The notes beneath the pieces were generated by a model. The model saw only the letters and a program-made list of their open reading frames with translations. It made no database searches and was not told where the DNA came from. Shown here piece after piece: positions 30,885 through 41,300 of a stretch of DNA of 47,904 bases. The position numbers were made by a program, and so were the translations under genes. This DNA comes from an uncultured Rhodospirillales bacterium (GTDB lineage Bacteria; Pseudomonadota; Alphaproteobacteria; Acetobacterales; Acetobacteraceae). Position 1 is the stretch's first letter; each line of letters opens with the position of its first letter. The stretch is taken from positions 1-47,904 of the forward strand of contig CAIPLM010000055.1 in NCBI GenBank assembly GCA_903865895.1, read 5' to 3'.

Positions 30885-32450
30885 ATGGCCCAATCGCTCC
30901 AGCGTATTGCCGCAGCTGCGGTATTCAGCCTGCCGTTCCTCGCACATGCCCAAGCACCCAAGCCCGCCACCGGCAGCCTCGCCGTCGCTTTCGGCGCGGA
31001 AGCCACCGTGTTGGACCCGACGCATTCTTCGGCCGGGGTGGACCAGTATTTCTTCGGCCAGATGTTCGAGCAGCTCGTCCGCACCGGGCCCGATCTCAAG
31101 CGGCTGAACTGGCTGGCCGAGACTTGGTCGGTACAGGATGCCGGCGGCAAGCCCGTCATCGATATTCATCTCCGCAAGGGCGTGAAGTTCCACAACGGGG
31201 ACCCGCTGACGTCGGAGGATTTCGAGTACGCCTTCAAGCGGCAGAGCGACAAAAAGATCTCGATCTGGACCCATTTGCAGGCCGCGGTGGAGCGCTTCGA
31301 AATCGTCGATCCCCTGCATTTCCGCCTCCATTTCAAGGAAGGCGACGGCTCCTACGTCGCGAGTGACCTCACGCTATGGGCGATGCCCAAGCGCTACATG
31401 GAGAAGGTAGGCGATGAGGCGTTCGAGCGCGCGCCGGTCGGCACCGGGCCGTGGAAGTTCGTCTCGCGCTCGGTGAAGGAGGAAATCCGCTTCGAGGCCT
31501 TCGACGACTACTGGAACGCCGAGCAGCGGCCGCACGTGAAGAACCTCACCATCAAGGTGATCCCCGAGGACCTCACCCGCGTCGCCGCCTTCAAGACCGG
31601 CGCGGTCGACTGGATCGACGCGGTGCCGCCGGCGATGACCGAAGAGTTCAAGAAGCTGCCGGGGGTGGTGACGGCGAGCTACGTGGCGCCCAACAACATG
31701 TACATCACGATGGACAGCGTGACCCCAGAGTCCAAGTTCTATGACGTGCGGGTGCGCCAGGCGCTGGCGCATGCCATCAACGTGGACGCCATCATCAAGG
31801 GCGTGCTGTTCGGCCAAGGCCAACGCTATGTCGAGGTCGGCATCGGTGAGCTCGGCTATGATCCGGACCTCAAGCCCTACCCGTATGACCCGAAGAAGGC
31901 GCGCGAATTACTGAAGGCGGCCGGTTACCCGAACGGCTTCGACACGCCCTGCTACAACCTCACCACCCCGCGCGAGCCCTACCAGAAGGAGGTCGGCGAG
32001 GCCTATTTCGCCTATGCCTCCGCCGTCGGCATCCGCTGCAAGGTGGTGGGGATGGAATACGGCACCTGGATCAGCTTCGGCCGGCGCGAGCGGCAGGGCT
32101 ACGTCGACGGGCTCTACAGCAATATGTGGGGCCACGGCCTGCCCGGCGACCCCGGGACACCCTGGGCCGGGCATCTGCACAGCTACGTGCCGGGCAAGGG
32201 CTGGGGCGCCACTTCCACCTATTCCGACCCGGAGATGGACGCGCTGGTGGAGGACCTCAAGCGCGAGATGGACATCCCCAAGCGCGAGGCGCTGATCAAG
32301 AAGATCGCCCGCATCAAGCATGAGCGCGTCGCCGGCGGCCTGACCACCTACCGCCCGCTCGTCACCTTCGCCTGGCGCGACAAGGTGACGTTCAAGCCCT
32401 GGCCGATGGCGTTCTGGCGCTCCATGCAGGAGATCGGCCTGAAGCAGTAG
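30885..32450 (+). CDS. Peptide/opine-type ABC transporter substrate-binding protein (DppA/OppA family)
   Basis: A 521-residue periplasmic binding protein of solute-binding family 5. The signal peptide (1-23) ends A-H-A. The family signature follows: E-A-T-V-L-D-P-T-H near the N-terminus, then W-S-V-Q-D-A-G-G-K and V-K-F-H-N-G-D-P-L-T-S-E-D-F-E-Y-A, the canonical solute-binding family 5 stretch. The ATG follows GGGAAGGAAG. Only 5 bp separate it from the first permease gene. It is the first gene of a seven-gene rightward operon that ends with a CoA-transferase and a carboxylase, so the imported compound is more likely a carboxylic acid or conjugate for catabolism than a nutrient peptide. Ligand unknown. 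Confidence 0.93.
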   Translation: MAQSLQRIAAAAVFSLPFLAHAQAPKPATGSLAVAFGAEATVLDPTHSSAGVDQYFFGQMFEQLVRTGPDLKRLNWLAETWSVQDAGGKPVIDIHLRKGVKFHNGDPLTSEDFEYAFKRQSDKKISIWTHLQAAVERFEIVDPLHFRLHFKEGDGSYVASDLTLWAMPKRYMEKVGDEAFERAPVGTGPWKFVSRSVKEEIRFEAFDDYWNAEQRPHVKNLTIKVIPEDLTRVAAFKTGAVDWIDAVPPAMTEEFKKLPGVVTASYVAPNNMYITMDSVTPESKFYDVRVRQALAHAINVDAIIKGVLFGQGQRYVEVGIGELGYDPDLKPYPYDPKKARELLKAAGYPNGFDTPCYNLTTPREPYQKEVGEAYFAYASAVGIRCKVVGMEYGTWISFGRRERQGYVDGLYSNMWGHGLPGDPGTPWAGHLHSYVPGKGWGATSTYSDPEMDALVEDLKREMDIPKREALIKKIARIKHERVAGGLTTYRPLVTFAWRDKVTFKPWPMAFWRSMQEIGLKQ

Positions 32451-32455
32451 CAGCC

Positions 32456-33376
32456 ATGCTCCGCCTGTTCGGCCGGCGCCTGCTTCAGGGGCTGTTCAGC
32501 ATCATCGGCGCCAGCATCATCATCTTCGTGATCTCCCGCCTCTCCGGCGATCCGATCGTGATGATGCTGCCCAATGACGCACCGCTGAGCGCGATCGAGG
32601 AGATGCGCCGCACCCTCGGGCTCGATAGGCCGCTCTGGGCGCAGTACCTTATATTTATACAGCACGCTTTGGTCGGCGATTTCGGCAATTCCTACCGCTG
32701 GAAGATGCCCGCCCTACAACTCATCATGGATCGCCTGCCCGCGACCATCGAACTGGCGGTCTGCGGCCTGCTGTTCAGCGTCGCGGTGGCGGTGCCAGTC
32801 GGCGTGATGTCGGCGGTCAACCGCGGCGGCTGGGTCGATCGGGTCGGGCGGGTGTTCGCCATGCTCGGCCAGGCCATGCCGGCCTTCTGGGTCGGTCTGC
32901 TGCTGATCCTGCTCTTTGCAATCCAGCTCAACTGGCTGCCCGCCTTCGGCTATGGCAGCGCGAGCCAGTTCGTCCTTCCCGCCATCTCGCTCGGCTGGTA
33001 CCCGGTAGCCGCCCAGACCCGCATCGTCCGCTCCGCGATGCTGGACGTGCTGGACAGCGACCATATCCGCCTCTCCCGCGCACTCGGCACGCCGGAGCGG
33101 CTGATCGTATGGAAATACGCGCTGCGCAACGCCGCCATCCCCCTGCTCACCATGCTCGGCGTCTATTTCGCGGCGATGCTGGGTGGCGCCTTCGTGGTGG
33201 AGACCATCTTCGCCTGGCCGGGCGTCGGGCGCACGGTGGTGGAGGCGGTGTTCGCGCGCGACTTCCCGGTGGTGCAGGCCGGCGTGATGTTCACCTCCAT
33301 CCTGTTCGTCGCCTCCAACCTGCTGGTCGATCTCTCCTACGGGCTGGTCGATCCGAGGATCCGCGATGCGCGCTGA
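32456..33376 (+). CDS. ABC transporter permease, DppB/OppB family
   Basis: A 306-residue integral membrane subunit. The first helix (about 10-28, I-I-G-A-S-I-I-I-F-V-I) is followed by the periplasmic segment with S-G-D-P-I and L-G-L-D-R-P-L-W-A-Q-Y, typical of DppB, then five more helices. The cytoplasmic coupling loop (S-R-A-L-G-T-P-E-R-L-I) that contacts the ATPase is present, and the C-terminus ends Y-G-L-V-D-P-R-I-R. It starts 5 bp after the binding-protein gene and overlaps the second permease gene by 11 bp. Confidence 0.93.
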   Translation: MLRLFGRRLLQGLFSIIGASIIIFVISRLSGDPIVMMLPNDAPLSAIEEMRRTLGLDRPLWAQYLIFIQHALVGDFGNSYRWKMPALQLIMDRLPATIELAVCGLLFSVAVAVPVGVMSAVNRGGWVDRVGRVFAMLGQAMPAFWVGLLLILLFAIQLNWLPAFGYGSASQFVLPAISLGWYPVAAQTRIVRSAMLDVLDSDHIRLSRALGTPERLIVWKYALRNAAIPLLTMLGVYFAAMLGGAFVVETIFAWPGVGRTVVEAVFARDFPVVQAGVMFTSILFVASNLLVDLSYGLVDPRIRDAR

Positions 33377-34202
33377 GATGTTCCGCGGCGTGCCGTGGCT
33401 GGCGCTGCTGGTGCTGGCCGCCGTCGGCATCTGCGCGGCGGGTGGCGAGGCGCTGCTGCCGTTTGAACCCGGAGAGCTCGACCTCGGCGCCGCCTTCAAG
33501 CCGCCGGCCTGGATCTCCGGCGACTGGGCCAGCCCGCTGGGCGCCGACAACCTCGGGCGCGACATTCTGAGCCGCATCATGGCCGGCTCACGCGTCTCGG
33601 TGATCGTCGCCTTCTACGCCATCCTGTTCTCCGGCGGCATCGGCGCGGTGGCCGGCATGGTCGCCGGATATTTCGGCGGCTGGGTCGATACCGTGCTGAT
33701 GCGGTTGATCGAAATTCAGCAATCCGTCCCCGCCATCGCCCTCGCCCTCATCCTCGCCGCCGCCCTGGAGCCCGGCCTGCCCACGGTGGTGCTGGTGATC
33801 GTGCTGACCTACTGGGCCTGGTACGCCCGCATCATCAGGGGCGAGATCATGGCGCTGAAGGGCCGCGACTACATCGCCTTCGCCCGCGTCGCCGGCGTCG
33901 GCACCGCGCGCATCTTCCTGCGCCATCTGCTGCCCAACATCTTCAACACGCTGGTGGTGCTGGCGACATTGCAGGTGGGCCAGGTGATCCTGTTCGAGGC
34001 CTCGCTCTCCTTCCTCGGCCTCGGCATCCAGCAGCCCGACATCTCCTGGGGCCTGATGCTGGCGGACGCACGGCAATACATCACCAACGCCTGGTGGGCG
34101 ATCACCATGCCGGGCATCGCGATCATGCTGACCTGCCTTGCCTCCAACATCTTCGGTGACTGGCTGCGTGACCGGCTCGACCCGCATTTGAGGCAGCTCT
34201 GA
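33366..34202 (+). CDS. ABC transporter permease, DppC/OppC family
   Basis: A 278-residue partner of the preceding permease. A short N-terminal helix is followed by the OppC-type segment P-L-G-A-D-N-L-G-R-D-I-L-S-R, marking the boundary to the five-helix transport domain. The coupling loop reads A-R-V-A-G-V-G-T-A-R-I-F and the C-terminus carries G-D-W-L-R-D-R-L-D-P, a conserved DppC ending. The start lies inside the preceding gene (11-bp overlap) and the stop overlaps the ATPase start by 1 bp (TGATG), so translation is tightly coupled. Confidence 0.93.
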   Translation: MRAEMFRGVPWLALLVLAAVGICAAGGEALLPFEPGELDLGAAFKPPAWISGDWASPLGADNLGRDILSRIMAGSRVSVIVAFYAILFSGGIGAVAGMVAGYFGGWVDTVLMRLIEIQQSVPAIALALILAAALEPGLPTVVLVIVLTYWAWYARIIRGEIMALKGRDYIAFARVAGVGTARIFLRHLLPNIFNTLVVLATLQVGQVILFEASLSFLGLGIQQPDISWGLMLADARQYITNAWWAITMPGIAIMLTCLASNIFGDWLRDRLDPHLRQL

Positions 34203-35164
34203 TGCTGCTTTCCGTGCGGAACCTGCAAACCCACCTCCACCTCCGCCGCGGCCTGCTGCGCGCGGTGGATGGCGTGAGCCTCGAGGTCGCCGAGGGCGAG
34301 ACGCTGGGCCTCGTCGGCGAATCCGGCTCGGGCAAGACGATGACCGGCCTGTCCCTTCTCCGCCTGCTGCCCAAGGGCTCCGGCCGCATCGCCGGCGGCT
34401 CCATCCAGCTCGACGGCCAGGAACTCACCACCCTCTCCGAGGCGCAGCTCGCGCGGGATATTCGGGGAAGGAGGATCGCGATGATCATGCAGGACCCGAT
34501 GACCTCGCTGAACCCGGTGTTCTCCATCGGCGATCAGGTGGGCTCACCGCTGCGCAACCATGATATCGCCCGAGGCACCGCCCTGCGCGGCGCGGTGGTG
34601 GACGTGCTGCGCCGCGTCCGCCTCCCCTCCCCCGGCGAGCGGCTGGGCGACTACCCGCATCAGTTCTCCGGCGGGCAGCGCCAGCGCATCGTCGCGGCGA
34701 TGGCGATCGGCTGCACGCCGCGCCTGCTGGTGGCCGATGAGCCGACCACGGCGCTCGACGTCACCATCCAGGTGCAGATCATCAACCTGCTGCGCACCAT
34801 CCAGGACGACACCGGCGCCGGCATCATCCTCATCACCCACGATCTCGGCGTCGCCGCCAGCCTGTGCCGGCGCATCGCGGTGATGTACGCCGGCCAGATC
34901 GTAGAGACCGGGCCAGTGCGGGCGATCTACCGCTCGCCGTCGCACCCCTACACCCAGGCATTGCTGGCCGCGATCCCGCGGCTCGGCGCCAAGCGCGGCC
35001 GCCTCACCGCCATTGCCGGTCAGCCGCCGAGCCTGATCGATCCGCCGACCGGCTGCCGCTTCGCCGCCCGTTGCCCGTCCCGCATGGCGAAATGCGCCGA
35101 GGCGCCGCCGGTTGTGGATCTCGGCGACGGCCACAGCGCTTCCTGCTGGAAGCTCGCCTCATGA
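34202..35164 (+). CDS. ABC transporter ATP-binding protein, DppD/OppD family
   Basis: A 320-residue ATPase. Motifs: Walker A G-E-S-G-S-G-K-T, signature F-S-G-G-Q-R-Q-R, Walker [13 protein letters not shown] and switch T-H-D-L-G. The C-terminal Opp/Dpp extension has the Cys-containing segment [11 protein letters not shown] with further Cys residues, a site that holds a [4Fe-4S] cluster in some Dpp ATPases. It overlaps the next ATPase gene as ATGA. The two ATPases would form the heterodimer that drives the two permeases. Confidence 0.94.
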   Translation: MLLSVRNLQTHLHLRRGLLRAVDGVSLEVAEGETLGLVGESGSGKTMTGLSLLRLLPKGSGRIAGGSIQLDGQELTTLSEAQLARDIRGRRIAMIMQDPMTSLNPVFSIGDQVGSPLRNHDIARGTALRGAVVDVLRRVRLPSPGERLGDYPHQFSGGQRQRIVAAMAIGCTPRLLVADEPTTALDVTIQVQIINLLRTIQDDTGAGIILITHDLGVAASLCRRIAVMYAGQIVETGPVRAIYRSPSHPYTQALLAAIPRLGAKRGRLTAIAGQPPSLIDPPTGCRFAARCPSRMAKCAEAPPVVDLGDGHSASCWKLAS

Positions 35165-36114
35165 GTGGCCCGATGCTGGAGCTGGACGGCGTCACCAAGC
35201 ACTACACGACACGGCGGGGCGTGGTGCGGGCGGTGGAATCCGTCTCGCTCGCGGTGCAGCCCCGCAGCACGATGGCGCTGGTCGGCGAATCCGGCTGCGG
35301 CAAAACCACGCTGGCGCGGATGATCCTGCAACTGGAGCGCCCCACCGCCGGCGCCATCCGCTTCGAGGGGCAGGATGTCGCGGCCATGCGTGGCGCCGCG
35401 CTGCAAGCCTATCGCCGCGAGGTGATGGCGGTGTTCCAAGACCCTTATTCCTCGCTCAACCCGCGCCTTCGTGTCGGCACCATCATCGCCGAGCCGGTGC
35501 TGGCGCATGAGCGGCCCTCGCGCGCGGAGCTCGACAAGCGGGTCGCCGAAGTGCTGGACGTGGTGGGGCTGCCCGCCACCGCCGCGCGGCTCTACCCGCA
35601 TGAATTCTCAGGGGGACAGCGCCAGCGCATCGCCATCGCCCGCGCCCTCGCGTTGCGGCCGCGCTTGATGGTGCTGGATGAGCCGGTTTCGGCGCTCGAT
35701 GTCTCGATCCGCGCGCAAATCCTCAACCTGCTCGCCGATATCCAGGCGGAATACGGCCTCACCTACCTCATCATCGCCCATGATCTCGCGCTGGTGGAGC
35801 ATTTCAGCAGCGATGTCGCGGTGATCTATCTCGGCTGCGTCGCCGAAACCGGGCCCACCGAGCAGGTCTTCGCCCAGCCGCGCCACCCCTACACCCAGGC
35901 GCTGCTTGCCGCCGTGCCGCTGCCGGACCCCGACCATGTGCTGAGCGAGGCCGCCGCGCTGGGCGAAATCGCCAGCGCGCTCGACCCGCCCGCCGGCTGC
36001 CGCTTCCACCCGCGCTGCCCGCACGCGATGGACATCTGCCGCACCACCAGGCCGCTCGCCGCGGGCTCCCCGCACATCACCGCCTGCCATTTGCCGAGGA
36101 CCTCACTTCCATGA
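35161..36114 (+). CDS. ABC transporter ATP-binding protein, DppF/OppF family
   Basis: A 317-residue ATPase, second of the pair. Motifs: Walker A G-E-S-G-C-G-K-T-T, signature F-S-G-G-Q-R-Q-R, Walker B L-M-V-L-D-E-P-V-S-A-L-D and switch A-H-D-L-A. Its C-terminal extension also has the Cys segment A-G-C-R-F-H-P-R-C-P-H followed by two more Cys. The start at 35161 is set by the ATGA overlap with the preceding gene; the frame is open upstream inside that gene without homology. The stop overlaps the CoA-transferase start (ATGA at 36111-36114), physically coupling uptake to CoA activation. Confidence 0.94.
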   Translation: MSGPMLELDGVTKHYTTRRGVVRAVESVSLAVQPRSTMALVGESGCGKTTLARMILQLERPTAGAIRFEGQDVAAMRGAALQAYRREVMAVFQDPYSSLNPRLRVGTIIAEPVLAHERPSRAELDKRVAEVLDVVGLPATAARLYPHEFSGGQRQRIAIARALALRPRLMVLDEPVSALDVSIRAQILNLLADIQAEYGLTYLIIAHDLALVEHFSSDVAVIYLGCVAETGPTEQVFAQPRHPYTQALLAAVPLPDPDHVLSEAAALGEIASALDPPAGCRFHPRCPHAMDICRTTRPLAAGSPHITACHLPRTSLP

Positions 36115-38312
36115 GCACCCCGCTCGCCGATCTCACCGTGCTGGAACTCTCCGGCGATATCGCCACCCGCTATTGCGGCAAGATGTTCGCCGAGCATGGC
36201 GCCCGCGTGGTCAGCGCCTACGCGCCGGCGAATGACCGCCTCGCCTATGGCGGCGCCTCGGCTTCCGCCTATGCGCGGTGGCTCGACCTCGGGAAGGAAA
36301 TGGCGGGCGCCATCCCCGCCGGCTTCGCGCCGGATGTGGTGATCGCCGGGCAAGACCCCGGCGATATCGAAGCCGCCGAGCGCATCGCCGCCAGCCTTCC
36401 CGGCCGCCCTCTGCTCGTCGCGCTCACCTGGTTCGGTGCCATCGGGCCGCGAGCGGGATGGCATGGCAGTGACGGCATCATCCAGGCGCTGAGCGGCGTC
36501 GCCTACATGATCGGGCCGCGCGAAGGGCCGCCGAGCCTGCCGCAGGGCCACGCGCCGCAGGTAGTCGGCGGCGTTACCGCCTTCATCGGCGCGATGGGCG
36601 CGCTGATGGGGCGGCGCCAGGGCCAGGATATACGCCGGGTCGACACCAACGTGCTGGAGGCCTTCATGTGCCTCACTGAGCATGGCGGACCCGGCTTCCA
36701 CGCCAGCGGCATCCACTCAAAGCGCCATGGGGTGAACCTGTTCGGCCCGGTCTATCCGCAAACCATATTCGAGGCCGCGGATGGCTGGATCGGCGTGACC
36801 GCGCTGACGCCGCTGCAATGGCAGGAACTCTGCGCGCTGATCGGCCTGCCCGACCTCGCGAAGGACGCGCGATACGAGACGACTGACCTCCGCATGGCCG
36901 CCGCCGCCGAGTTGGACACCATCCTTGCCCCCGCCTTCCTGAAATTGAACTCCAACTATTTGCTGGAAGAGGGCCAACGCCGCCGCGTGCCGATGGCGCC
37001 GGTGCCGAGCATGGAGGACGTGCTGGCCACGCCCCATTGGCGGGAGCGGCAAAGCTTCCGTGGTATCGGCGATGCGGTCGAAGCGCCCGCGATGCCGTTC
37101 CGGCTGCACGGTCGCGGTGAGGGCGCAACCCCCGCCGGCGCCCCCGGCGATGGCCCCCTGGCCGGCATTCGCGTGCTCGATCTCTCGATGGGCTGGTCCG
37201 GCCCGCTCGCCGGGCGGCATTTCGCCGATCTCGGCGCCGAGGTGATCAAGATCGAGGGCTGCGCCCATGTGGATTGGTGGCGCGGCTGGAACGCCCTCGT
37301 CGCCGCTGATCCGCCGCCCTATGAGACGCGCTCCAACTTCAACGCGGTGAACCGCAACAAGCGCGCCATCGCTATCGAACTGCGCGACCCCAAGGGCGCG
37401 GCCATCCTCAACGCACTCGCGGAGAACGCTGACCTGCTGATCGAGAACTACGCGCCAGGCGTGCTGGGCCGGCTCGGCTTCTCGCCCTCGGCGATGGCGA
37501 AAATCAATCCGCGGCTGAGTTACATTTCCATGGGCGCCTTCGGCAGCGCCGGCCCCTGGTCCGGCTTCCGCGCCTATGGCTCCACCACCGAGCAGGCGGC
37601 CGGCATGCCGTTCCTGCAAGGTGAGGCAAACTGGCCGCCAACCATGCAGCACACCGCCTATGGCGACCCGATCGCCGGCATCTACGCCGCATCCGCCTCG
37701 CTGATCGCGCTCTGGGGCCGCAGCCACATCGGCGGCACGACAATCGATCTCTCTCAGGTCGAATGCCTGTTCCAACTCGCCGCCGACGGGGTGATCGCCC
37801 AATCCGCGACTGGGGCCGCGCCACCGCGCACCGGCAGCGCACGGGCGACCAGCCTCTATCGCGGCTGCGTTGCCAGCGCGGGCACCGAGGATTGGCTCGC
37901 GGTGGACGTCGAGACCGAAGCGCAACGTGCGGCGCTGACCGCGCTGCTCGGCCGCGAGGATATCACGGCCGCCCTGCCCGCCTGGGCGGCCGGACGGCCG
38001 GCCGCGGAGGCGGCGGAGGCGTTGCAGGAAGCTGGCATCCCCGCCGCCCCGGTGCTGCGAGGCACCGCGCTGCTGCATGACGAACACCTCGCTGCCACCG
38101 GTTTCTGGTTCTACGCCGAGCGGCGCTACGTCGGCACCCACGTGCTGCCGCGCGCGCCCTATCGGCTCGATGGCGCGGCCCCTGCCCTCCACCGCCCCGC
38201 GCCGACCCTCGGCCAGCACAATGCCGAGATCCTGCATGATGTGCTGAACATGCCGTCGTCGGAGATTGCCTCTCTGCACGCCGATGGAATCATCGGCAAT
38301 ATCGCCATCTGA
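36111..38312 (+). CDS. Double-length CaiB/BaiF (family III) CoA-transferase
   Basis: A 733-residue protein made of two fused family III CoA-transferase units, where the usual enzyme is about 400 residues and forms an interlocked dimer. Unit 1 (about 1-340) begins D-L-T-V-L-E-L-S-G-D-I-A-T-R-Y and unit 2 (about 350-733) begins I-R-V-L-D-L-S-M-G-W-S-G-P-L-A-G. Unit 2 has the catalytic aspartate Asp519 in Y-G-D-P-I-A-G. At the matching place unit 1 reads A-P-Q-V-V-G-G, without Asp, so the fusion seems to have one active and one structural half. The family transfers CoA between carboxylic acids via an aspartyl-CoA adduct. It is coupled by ATGA to the importer and lies 24 bp before the carboxylase gene. 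CoA donor and acceptor unknown. Confidence 0.9.
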   Translation: MSTPLADLTVLELSGDIATRYCGKMFAEHGARVVSAYAPANDRLAYGGASASAYARWLDLGKEMAGAIPAGFAPDVVIAGQDPGDIEAAERIAASLPGRPLLVALTWFGAIGPRAGWHGSDGIIQALSGVAYMIGPREGPPSLPQGHAPQVVGGVTAFIGAMGALMGRRQGQDIRRVDTNVLEAFMCLTEHGGPGFHASGIHSKRHGVNLFGPVYPQTIFEAADGWIGVTALTPLQWQELCALIGLPDLAKDARYETTDLRMAAAAELDTILAPAFLKLNSNYLLEEGQRRRVPMAPVPSMEDVLATPHWRERQSFRGIGDAVEAPAMPFRLHGRGEGATPAGAPGDGPLAGIRVLDLSMGWSGPLAGRHFADLGAEVIKIEGCAHVDWWRGWNALVAADPPPYETRSNFNAVNRNKRAIAIELRDPKGAAILNALAENADLLIENYAPGVLGRLGFSPSAMAKINPRLSYISMGAFGSAGPWSGFRAYGSTTEQAAGMPFLQGEANWPPTMQHTAYGDPIAGIYAASASLIALWGRSHIGGTTIDLSQVECLFQLAADGVIAQSATGAAPPRTGSARATSLYRGCVASAGTEDWLAVDVETEAQRAALTALLGREDITAALPAWAAGRPAAEAAEALQEAGIPAAPVLRGTALLHDEHLAATGFWFYAERRYVGTHVLPRAPYRLDGAAPALHRPAPTLGQHNAEILHDVLNMPSSEIASLHADGIIGNIAI

Positions 38313-38336
38313 GCCGCCGCCATCGAAGGAACGTCC

Positions 38337-41300
38337 ATGCGCCTGAAGAAACTGCTGATCGCCAATCGCGGCGAAATCGCCATCCGCATCGCCCGCGCCG
38401 CCGCCGATCTCGGCCTGCCGACGGTCGCGGTGTATTCGGAGGATGACGCGGCGAGCCTGCATGTGCGCGTGGCCGACGAGGCGGTGTTGCTGCCAGGCAA
38501 GGGCGCCGCCGCCTATCTTGATATCGCTGCCGTCGTCGCCGCAGCGCAGTCCATGGGATGCGATGCGGTGCATCCCGGCTATGGCTTCCTCTCCGAACGG
38601 GCCGATTTCGCGCGCGCCTGCGCCGAAGCCGGGCTGCGCTTCGTCGGGCCGTCGCCGAAGCATCTCGACCTGTTCGGCGACAAGGCGCAGGCGCGCGCCG
38701 CGGCGATCGCGGCCGGGGTGCCGGTGATCCGCGGGCTTGACCACGCGGTAACTCTGGATGAGGCGACGGCGTTCTTCGAGGCGCTCGGCCCGGGCGGCGC
38801 CATGATTATCAAGGCGGTGGCCGGCGGCGGTGGGCGGGGCACGCGGGCGGTGCTGGAGGCCAAGGAGATCGAGCCATCCTTCAAGCGCTGCCAGTCCGAG
38901 GCCAAGGCCGCCTTCGGGCGCGAGGACGTCTATGTCGAGGAGTTCATCCCCCGCGCGCGGCATATCGAGGTGCAAATCCTCGGCGATACCACCGGCGCGG
39001 TGGCCCATCTCGGCGAACGCGAATGCAGCGTGCAGCGGCGCTTCCAGAAAGTGGTGGAGATCGCCCCCGCGCCGCATTTCGACGCCGGTCTGCGCCAGGA
39101 GATCATCGGCGCGGCCGTCCGCTTCGCCGAGAGCACCGGCTACGGCAATCTCGGCACCTTCGAATTCCTGGTCGACACCACCGGCCGCCCCGGTGCTCAG
39201 CCCTTCGTGTTCATCGAGGCAAATGCGCGCCTGCAGGTGGAACACACCGTCACCGAGGAAGTCACCGGCGTTGACCTGGTGCAGACCCAGATCCGCCTCG
39301 CCGAGGGGGCGACGCTGGCCGAGCTTGGGCTGGACGAGGCGGGAGTGGCCACCCCACGCGGCTTCGCCATTCAGGTGCGCGTCAACATGGAAACCCTGCG
39401 GCCCGACGGGACCTTCCGCCCGGCCGGCGGTACGCTCGCCGCCTATGATCCGCCGAACGGGCCGGGCGTGCGGACGGACGGATTCGGCTATGCCGGCTAT
39501 CGCACCAGCAACATGTTCGACAGCCTGCTCGCCAAGGTCATCGTACACACCAACGGTCGGGACTTCGCCCAAGCCGCCGCGCGCACCGCCCGCGCGCTGA
39601 GCGAATTCCGTCTCGATGGCGTCGGCACCAACATCCCCTTTCTGCAGAACATCCTGGGGCATGCTGACTTCGTGGCGGGCGCAGTGCACACGCGCTGGGT
39701 GGACGAGATGCTGAAGGAGCTGGCGGCCCCCCCGGCGCAGCGTGACCGCTTCGTTCCGGCGACCGCCCCCGCACCGGCCGCCGCGCCGGCCTCCGGCGGG
39801 TTCGCCGGGGCGCGGGTGACCAGCCGCGATCCGCTGGCGCTGTTCGTGCACGACGCGCAGGTGAAGGCCGAGCAGGCGACCGTGGAGAAGCCGGCCGCAC
39901 CCGAGATGGTCGGCCCGGATGGCTCGGCGGGAGTCGCGAGTCCGATCCAGGGCACCATCGTCGCCATCTCCGTTGCCATCGGCGATGAGGTGCGCCAGGG
40001 CCAGCAGGTCGCCGTGGTGGAGGCGATGAAGATGGAGCACGTCATCGCCGCACCCCATAACGGCATCGTCCGCGGCGTGACGATGGCGGCTGGGGACGTA
40101 GTGCGCGAGGGCTACCCGATCGTCTTCGTCGAGGCGGCCGACGTCACCGGTGGGGTAATCGCCGCGGTGGTGACGCTCGACCCCGACCATATCCGGGGCG
40201 ATTTGCAGGAGAACATCGACCGCCACGCCTTCACACTGGACGAGAACCGCCCCGAGGCGGTGCGCCGCCGCAAGGAGCGCGGCTATCGTATGCCGCGGGA
40301 GAACATCGCGGAACTCGTCGATCCCGGCAGCTTCGATGAATACTGGCCGCTCGTCGTTGCCCGCCAGCACCAGCGCTACGACATGGAGACCCTGCGCAAG
40401 ACCACGCCCGCGGACGGTCTGATTGCCGGCATGTGCACCATCAACGCCGACCTTTTCGGCGAGGAACGCGCCCGCGTGGCCCTGGTGCATTACGACTACA
40501 CCGTGCTGGCCGGCACCCAGGGCGGGCGCAACCACTACAAGCAGGACCGCATGTACGAGCTGGCGCATCGCTTCCGCCTGCCGCTGGTGCTGTTCGGCGA
40601 GGGCGGCGGCGGGCGGCCGGGCGATGACAATAACGGCCCGCGCGTGGCGATGGACACTCACACTTTCACGACGCTGTCCCAACTGTCCGGCCTGGTGCCG
40701 ATGGTGGCGGTGGTGAATGGCCGCTGCTTCGCGGGGAATACCGCGATGGTGGCCTGCTGCGACGTGATCATCGCAACCGAAGGCACCACGCTCGCCATGG
40801 GCGGCCCGGCGATGATCGAGGGCGGGGGCCTCGGCGTCTACACGCCGGAGGAGGTCGGCCCGATGTCCTTCCAGGTGCCCAATGGGGTGGTGGATATCCT
40901 GGTGAAGGACGAGAAGGAGGCGGTGCAGGTCGCGAAGAAATACCTCTCTTACTTCCAGGGACCGGTGGACAAGTGGGAGGCCAATGATCAGCGCATGCTG
41001 AGGCACGCAGTGCCGGAGAATCGGCTGCGGCTCTACGACATGCGGGAAATCCTCCACACCATCGCCGACAAGGGCTCGGTGCTGGAACTGAGGGAGAAAT
41101 TCGGCATCGGCATCATCACCGCCTTCATCCGCATCGAGGGCAAGCCGATGGGGGTAATCGCCAACAACCCCCACCACCTCGCCGGAGCGATCGACTCCGA
41201 CGGCGCCGACAAGGCCGCACGCTTCCTGCAACTCTGCGACGCCTTCGACATCCCGGTGCTCAGCCTGATGGATTGCCCCGGCATCATGGTGGGGCCAGAT

